Below are positions 37,891 through 42,245 of a DNA stretch of 42,245 nucleotides, piece after piece (position 1 is the stretch's first letter; each line of letters begins with the position of its first letter). Under the pieces are notes generated by a model. That model was not told the DNA's origin. It saw nothing but the letters and a program-made list of their open reading frames with translations, and ran no database searches. Origin of the DNA: Chengkuizengella marina (GTDB lineage: Bacteria > Bacillota > Bacilli > Paenibacillales > KCTC-33759); contig NZ_SIJB01000008.1 of assembly GCF_009910845.1 (NCBI RefSeq), positions 1 to 42,245 of the forward strand, in the 5' to 3' direction. A program made the position numbers and the translations under genes.

Positions 37891-39522
37891 GGAGGCAATT
37901 TTGAAGAGCAAGAGTTATGGGGAAATGGATTAACTACTGATATTTCATTAAATAAATTTGGTACATCAAGTGGAAAAATAGATAATAGTTCAGGAAGTAC
38001 TGAAAAAGTTGCTGGTTACTCTACTTTATTAGATCTAAGTGGTAAAAGAGTTTTGGCTGGTTTCTGGGCTAAAGCAAGTAGTGAGAATCCTGAAATGGAT
38101 TTATATTTAATAGGCAGAAAGGGCAATGATAATTTTAATTCAACAGATAAATATATGAAGTTTTATGATGTAAGTGAGGAATGGAATTTATATTACACAA
38201 CATTTGATCTATCTACTAAAACAGATGACGATTGGCTTTTACGTTTTGATGTAAATACTCCAGGAGGTATTATAAATTTTGATGGTGCATTTGTTTATGA
38301 AATCACAGATACAGAAGAAAGTTTTATTAATTCTCTAACTCTATCTGATGGACAACAATATATCGAGGAAATGTATCCTTTTGTCGATGGGATGCAAAGT
38401 GTAACAAACCCTTATATTGTGAGAAAAGGAAACAATTTACTACCTCCATTTAGTCAATGGAAGGATTTGAATGGGAATAAAATAATCAATTATATTTCAG
38501 ATTATGAAATTGAAGTCGAATTTGGAAGTCCTTCTTGGTCAAATGCTTTAGAGGTATTCGTTCCTGCACTTCCTAATACAACATATACACTTTCTATTGA
38601 AGAAAATACTTCGTCTAAGTTTTGGATTGCAAGCACAATGGATGACACACCTGGTACTGAAAATTTTGGGTCAGTTCATCTTGCTAATGGTGGTCAATAT
38701 ACGACAACCAATGAAGCAAAGTATATTAAAATTCGCTGGTATGAAACTGAAACAGGTAACTACAGATTAAAAAAACCAATGCTAGTATTAGGTTCTGAAT
38801 CTATGCCATTTGAACCTCAGAGTGAAGCTGCTATATATATTGACACTCTATTATCATCTAGTGTTGATGGTAGTTTGAGAGATAAGTTATATCAAAAGAA
38901 TGATGAGTTGTATCAATTGAAAACATATGAGGTTATGTCGTTGGATGGGAGTTTAGATTGGAAATTTAATTCAGATCAAGAAGGATTCAAGTTAATTAGA
39001 GTTGATGATTTTGATACGAATGTAGATAACAATCTAAAACCTCAATTAGTAAAATACGATGGAAAAGTTTTAAATTATGGCAACTCTTTGCTAGAGTCAG
39101 ATATTCTAGGCCAAACTTCATGGCAGTTAGGAGATATATTAATATCTATTGCTGACACAGACAGTGGTTGGGGAGAGAATTACACTCCTACTAATGAAGA
39201 AATTAAATCATATTTTAATGGTTGGAAAATGTACGTTGAAGGTAGCGCAGGTAGTATACCATATAACGGAACAGGTAATAAATATTGGGCTAAGCGAACT
39301 CCGGAAGGAATACTTAGAGAAGGTCAAAATACTGTTCCGACAGTAAATAATGAATATTTATCTAGTTATCAACTGCTATATCAATTAGCAGAACCTTACG
39401 AAGTTGAAGTAGAATTTGAAGGTCAATTAACATTAATAGAAGGATTAAATCAAATTGAGCTGGGTTCAATTGGTTTACCAAGTGGTTTTGAAGCAGAGAT
39501 TGAATATACCATTGAACGTTAA
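37288..39522 (+). CDS. Secreted modular protein, paralogue 3
   Basis: 744 aa, the shortest paralogue. It has the signal peptide, PPC-like domain, YKYDKNGNLVRTEVFD, the jelly-roll module, then NLLPPFSQW and the tail-type module ending MLVLGSESMPFEPQ. It carries a single DSGWGENYTPTNEEIKSYFN module and ends GFEAEIEYTIER. The middle section (about residues 255-375) is closer to paralogue 1 than to 2, whereas the N-terminus is closer to 2, a mosaic that suggests recombination between copies. GTG at 37288 is preferred to the ATG at 37279 because that ATG overlaps the GAGG site. The stop codon lies inside a hairpin. Confidence 0.8.
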   Translation: MEYFKKSNALITLLIVSILSSLILPVQGQMNMNVSSATEIEYKLTYSGALNSNESEGLYKYEASGTGIDTLSLMVPNDVNYDVYIYDENLNQIGDGVNSAGILEEVYYRVSRGNMYYIRIISQDGNYSLSDYLLKIEPYKFNLQTNYKYDKNGNLVRTEVFDVQKQTEVLKSGLNYVEADMDTSASLTSLEGRTLVNLLGNGGNFEEQELWGNGLTTDISLNKFGTSSGKIDNSSGSTEKVAGYSTLLDLSGKRVLAGFWAKASSENPEMDLYLIGRKGNDNFNSTDKYMKFYDVSEEWNLYYTTFDLSTKTDDDWLLRFDVNTPGGIINFDGAFVYEITDTEESFINSLTLSDGQQYIEEMYPFVDGMQSVTNPYIVRKGNNLLPPFSQWKDLNGNKIINYISDYEIEVEFGSPSWSNALEVFVPALPNTTYTLSIEENTSSKFWIASTMDDTPGTENFGSVHLANGGQYTTTNEAKYIKIRWYETETGNYRLKKPMLVLGSESMPFEPQSEAAIYIDTLLSSSVDGSLRDKLYQKNDELYQLKTYEVMSLDGSLDWKFNSDQEGFKLIRVDDFDTNVDNNLKPQLVKYDGKVLNYGNSLLESDILGQTSWQLGDILISIADTDSGWGENYTPTNEEIKSYFNGWKMYVEGSAGSIPYNGTGNKYWAKRTPEGILREGQNTVPTVNNEYLSSYQLLYQLAEPYEVEVEFEGQLTLIEGLNQIELGSIGLPSGFEAEIEYTIER

Positions 39523-39534
39523 TGTTCAATGGTA
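39507..39534 (+). other. Intercistronic hairpin overlapping the paralogue 3 stop codon
   Basis: TACCATTGAAC and GTTCAATGGTA pair perfectly over 11 bases with a six-base loop holding the TAA stop. No T run follows, so it is more likely an RNA-stability or translation element than a terminator. Confidence 0.55.
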
Positions 39535-39559
39535 ACTAAACGATAGGGGGATAAGATCT

Positions 39560-41644
39560 TTGTTACTAAAGAGAATATGTTTGTTTTTGTTCTGTATTTT
39601 TACATTCATTTTCATTACTTCCCAAGCACATGCAAAATATGAATATTTTTATGATGAATCAAATCGATTGGATTATATTAGTACAGTTTCAGGGAGTAAA
39701 ATAGATTTTGAATATGATTCCAATGGCAACTTAATAAAAAGGAACAAAGTAAATATAAGAGAAGCATCACTAGCTTTTGATGGAGTAGATGATTATGTTG
39801 ATATAGGAGTTAGTAATGCATTTACTGTGAGTGAACTTACGATGGAAGCTTGGATTAAAACGCCAGAAGAGATGAGTCAACAATGGCGGAATATTGTAAG
39901 TAAAAGCGAAGGAAATGATGTTTCAACAAGAGACTACAACTTTTATGTACAAAGTACTGAAGATTTTCAAAAAATAGGTTATCTTCATTTTTCCTCAGGT
40001 ATATTTGGAGCATCTATAGTAGAATTACCAACACCCTACGAACCCAACACATGGCATCACATAGCCGTTACAGTAGATAATACAGGGTTGCAAAAATATT
40101 ATTCTGATGGGGAATATATCGGAGAATTTCAAGGAGTGGCAGGGATAGCAGACAATGATTATCCACTATGGATTGGGAAATCAAATAATCTGTGGAATGG
40201 AATAATGAAAGATGTTCGCTTATGGAATAAAGCTCGCAGTGAAGAAGAGATCCTATCTACGATCAACAAAGAACTGATAGGGAACGAATCAGGACTCATT
40301 GGCTATTGGAAATTAGATGAATTAGAGGGAACTATCGCATATGATTCAGCAAAACATGGTCATCCTGGAACGATTGTTGGTGAACCTTTAAGAGAAGCAG
40401 CATTAGCTTTTGATGGAGTAGATGATTATGTTGATATAGGAGTAAGTAATGCATTTTCTGTGAGTGAACTTACGATGGAAGCATGGATTAAAACACCAGA
40501 AGAGATGGGTCAACAATGGCGGAATATTGTAAGTAAAAGCGGAGGAAATGATGTTTCAACAAGAGACTACAATTTTTATGTGCAAAGTACTGAAGATTTT
40601 CAAAAAATAGGATATCTTCATTTTTCCTCAGGTATATTTGGAGCATCTATAGTAGAATTACCAACACCCTACGAACCCAACACATGGCATCACATAGCCG
40701 TTACAGTAGATAATACAGGGTTGCAAAAATATTATTCTGATGGGAAATATATCGGAGAATTTCAAGGAGTAGCAGGGATAGCAGACAATGATTATCCACT
40801 ATGGATTGGGAAATCAAATAATCTCTGGAATGGAATAATGAAAGATGTTCGCTTATGGAATAAAGCTCGTAGTGAAGAAGAGATCCTATCTACGATGAAC
40901 AAAGAACTGATAGGGAACGAATCAGGACTCATGGGGTATTGGAAATTAGATGAATTAGAGGGAACTATCGCATACGATTCTGCAAAACATGGTCATCCTG
41001 GAACGATTGTTGGTGAACCTTTAAGAGAAGCAGCATTAGCTTTTGATGGGGTAGATGATTATGTAGATATAGGAGTAAGTAATGCATTTACTGTGAGTGA
41101 ACTTACGATTGAAGCATGGATTAAAACACCAGAAGAGATGGGTCAACAATACAGAATTATTGTAAGTAAAGAAAATGGAACAGTGGATACTAGGAATTAT
41201 AACTTTTATGTTAAGAGTACTGAAGAAAATCAGCAGAAAATAAGTCATCTTCATTTTTCATCAGCAATCTTTGGATCTACCAATATAGAATTGGAAACAC
41301 CCTATGAGCCAAACACATGGCATCACATAGCCGTTACAGTAGATAGCACAGGGTTGCAAAAATATTATTCGGATGGGAAATATATTGGAGAGTTTCAAGG
41401 AGTAGCAGGAATAGCAAATAATGATTATCCACTATGGATTGGGAAAACGTGGAATGGAACAATGAAAGATGTGCGCTTATGGAATAAAGCTCGCAGCGAA
41501 GAAGAGATCCTATTTACAATGAACAAAGAACTGATAGGGAACGAATCAGGGCTCATCGGCTATTGGAAACTAGATGGGCAGCATGGAATACTAGCAATGG
41601 ACTATTCACCTTATAAGAGCGATGGGACAATCTATACCGAATAA
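39560..41644 (+). CDS. Secreted protein with YD motifs and three LamG domains
   Basis: 694 aa. The TTG start at 39560 follows AGGGGG, and a clear signal peptide ends at AHA (about residue 25). Residues 26-62 contain two YD/Rhs-type repeats (YEYFYDESNRLDYISTVSG and FEYDSNGNLIKRN). The rest is three concanavalin-like LamG/LamG-like jelly-roll domains in tandem, each opening with LAFDGVDDYVDIGVSNAF and closing with GYWKLDE or GYWKLDG. Period is 211 residues, with copies 1 and 2 almost identical and copy 3 more diverged. Such domains bind glycans or proteins on surfaces. No anchor or sortase motif is seen. It is 37 bases after paralogue 3 and 59 bases before a protease gene without a terminator between, so co-expression is likely. 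Confidence 0.87.
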   Translation: MLLKRICLFLFCIFTFIFITSQAHAKYEYFYDESNRLDYISTVSGSKIDFEYDSNGNLIKRNKVNIREASLAFDGVDDYVDIGVSNAFTVSELTMEAWIKTPEEMSQQWRNIVSKSEGNDVSTRDYNFYVQSTEDFQKIGYLHFSSGIFGASIVELPTPYEPNTWHHIAVTVDNTGLQKYYSDGEYIGEFQGVAGIADNDYPLWIGKSNNLWNGIMKDVRLWNKARSEEEILSTINKELIGNESGLIGYWKLDELEGTIAYDSAKHGHPGTIVGEPLREAALAFDGVDDYVDIGVSNAFSVSELTMEAWIKTPEEMGQQWRNIVSKSGGNDVSTRDYNFYVQSTEDFQKIGYLHFSSGIFGASIVELPTPYEPNTWHHIAVTVDNTGLQKYYSDGKYIGEFQGVAGIADNDYPLWIGKSNNLWNGIMKDVRLWNKARSEEEILSTMNKELIGNESGLMGYWKLDELEGTIAYDSAKHGHPGTIVGEPLREAALAFDGVDDYVDIGVSNAFTVSELTIEAWIKTPEEMGQQYRIIVSKENGTVDTRNYNFYVKSTEENQQKISHLHFSSAIFGSTNIELETPYEPNTWHHIAVTVDSTGLQKYYSDGKYIGEFQGVAGIANNDYPLWIGKTWNGTMKDVRLWNKARSEEEILFTMNKELIGNESGLIGYWKLDGQHGILAMDYSPYKSDGTIYTE
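39758..40390 (+). repeat. LamG repeat unit 1 (633 bp)
   Basis: First of three tandem in-frame units; begins at the codons for REASLAFDG. It is nearly identical to unit 2 at DNA level. Confidence 0.9.
40391..41023 (+). repeat. LamG repeat unit 2 (633 bp)
   Basis: Same length as unit 1 with only scattered base changes (for example M-S to M-G and S-E-G to S-G-G in the protein), so the duplication or conversion is recent. Confidence 0.9.
41024..41644 (+). repeat. LamG repeat unit 3 (diverged)
   Basis: Same start (REAALAFDG) but a diverged centre (ENGTVDTRNYNFYVKS), a shortened loop (GKTWNG instead of GKSNNLWNG) and a different C-terminal end. The flanks remain almost identical to unit 2. Confidence 0.88.
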
Positions 41645-41703
41645 ATAGATAGATTAATACGTTCAGTTTAAATTTAAATAAATCACTTATAGGAGGCAAT
41701 ATT

Positions 41704-42245
41704 TTGAACTCAAGAAAGATGATCGTACTTATTTGTATTTTCTCTATGCTATTTTCGAATCTAGCATATGCAAATCCTAGTGAACTGTTAGAAAAAGAAG
41801 AGGTTACATCGTATTTAATCGGTTTACATGAAGAAGTTTCTTCAGACGAATTTAAAGAAAAAAAATTAAAAGATAAAAAAACAAAAAAGATCAAAACCAA
41901 AAAGAAAGATATGATTGTTGCTGAGTTAACCGAATTGGAATTATTAGAATTAGCCAGTGATGATCAAGTTTTATTTGTGGAAGAAAATGCAATCGTTGAA
42001 GTGACATCCGTAGATAAACCAAAAAAGAAAGATGTTGAAGATAATCAATTGATTCCTTGGGGAATACAGGCTATTGGCAGTCATCTTGCCCATGAGAATA
42101 AATTTGAAGGTAAAAATATAAATATCGCTATTCTAGATACGGGAATTGCTGATCATCCAGATTTGAAAGTAAAAGACGGAGTTTCTTTTGTTGAGGACAA
42201 ATCGTTTGATGAAGATGATCATGGTCATGGAACTCATGTAGCTGG
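41704..42245 (+). CDS. Subtilisin-family (S8) secreted serine protease, 3' end outside the window
   Basis: The first 180 codons are visible. A TTG at 41704 follows AGGAGG, and a signal peptide ends near NLAYA. Residues 25-110 are an I9-like propeptide (YLIGLHEEV, then MIVAELTELELLELASDDQV) with a very Lys-rich insert (KEKKLKDKKTKKIKTKKK). The mature part starts near IPWGIQAIGSHLAH. Catalytic Asp145 lies in IAILDTGIADHP and the catalytic His175 in HGHGTHVAG. The Ser motif lies beyond the window edge. It is placed directly after the LamG protein and could process the secreted neighbours, which is inference. The frame is open to the last base. Confidence 0.9.
   Translation, partial: MNSRKMIVLICIFSMLFSNLAYANPSELLEKEEVTSYLIGLHEEVSSDEFKEKKLKDKKTKKIKTKKKDMIVAELTELELLELASDDQVLFVEENAIVEVTSVDKPKKKDVEDNQLIPWGIQAIGSHLAHENKFEGKNINIAILDTGIADHPDLKVKDGVSFVEDKSFDEDDHGHGTHVA

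Noticed and set aside
31799..39522. The paralogue array as part of an intact prophage
   Set aside because: The modules are phage-tail-like, but each protein has a signal peptide and there are no capsid, portal, terminase, integrase or lysis genes in the window.

Overview
The window is AT-rich and carries Firmicutes-type ribosome-binding sites, frequent TTG and GTG starts, parE-parC, a glgBCDA operon with a sporulation-type promoter, and lipoprotein and secreted-protein signals. It looks like chromosome of an endospore-forming member of the Bacillales, possibly a low-GC relative of Paenibacillaceae. The genus assignment is a guess from gene style, not from a database match.

Layout. (1) 1-12.4 kb is mostly conserved: a double-GTPase dynamin-like protein, a leaderless beta-helix protein on the opposite strand, an anchored SGNH/GDSL hydrolase, an ABC exporter pair (ATPase and permease overlapping by 8 bases), and topoisomerase IV parE-parC ending in a clear terminator. 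(2) 12.8-20.5 kb is mixed: a large secreted protein with six beta/gamma-crystallin motifs, a beta-lactamase-fold lipoprotein that has lost all three catalytic motifs, a CapA-type lipoprotein, an RluD-type pseudouridine synthase, and a Lys-rich/Gly-rich protein built on a 150-bp super-repeat. A small gene relic lies on the minus strand near 16.0-16.2 kb. (3) 20.8-26.5 kb is glgB-glgC-glgD-glgA preceded by a good match to a sigma-E promoter. glgP is not next to it. A shared bidirectional terminator separates it from a leaderless BtuF-like protein, followed by a flavodoxin-fold reductase. (4) 28.4-31.6 kb is an accessory patch of small hypothetical genes on both strands, including two unlisted small ORFs (24 and 57 codons), decayed gene fragments and a possible mobile-element remnant. 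(5) 31.8 kb to the end is a secreted-protein cluster: three tandem paralogues that join a signal peptide, a PPC-like domain, a YD (Rhs-type) motif and phage-tail-type carbohydrate-binding modules; then a signal-peptide protein with YD motifs and three almost identical LamG domains; then the start of a subtilisin-family protease cut by the window edge.

How the parts relate. Regions 1 and 3 are housekeeping or sporulation-linked functions. Region 5, with the small-gene patch upstream, is the best candidate for a poorly described system. Four consecutive exported proteins share YD motifs and glycan-binding-type folds, are being duplicated and recombined, and sit beside a secreted protease. A surface adhesion, Rhs-related or export-and-processing locus would fit, but that is inference from architecture.
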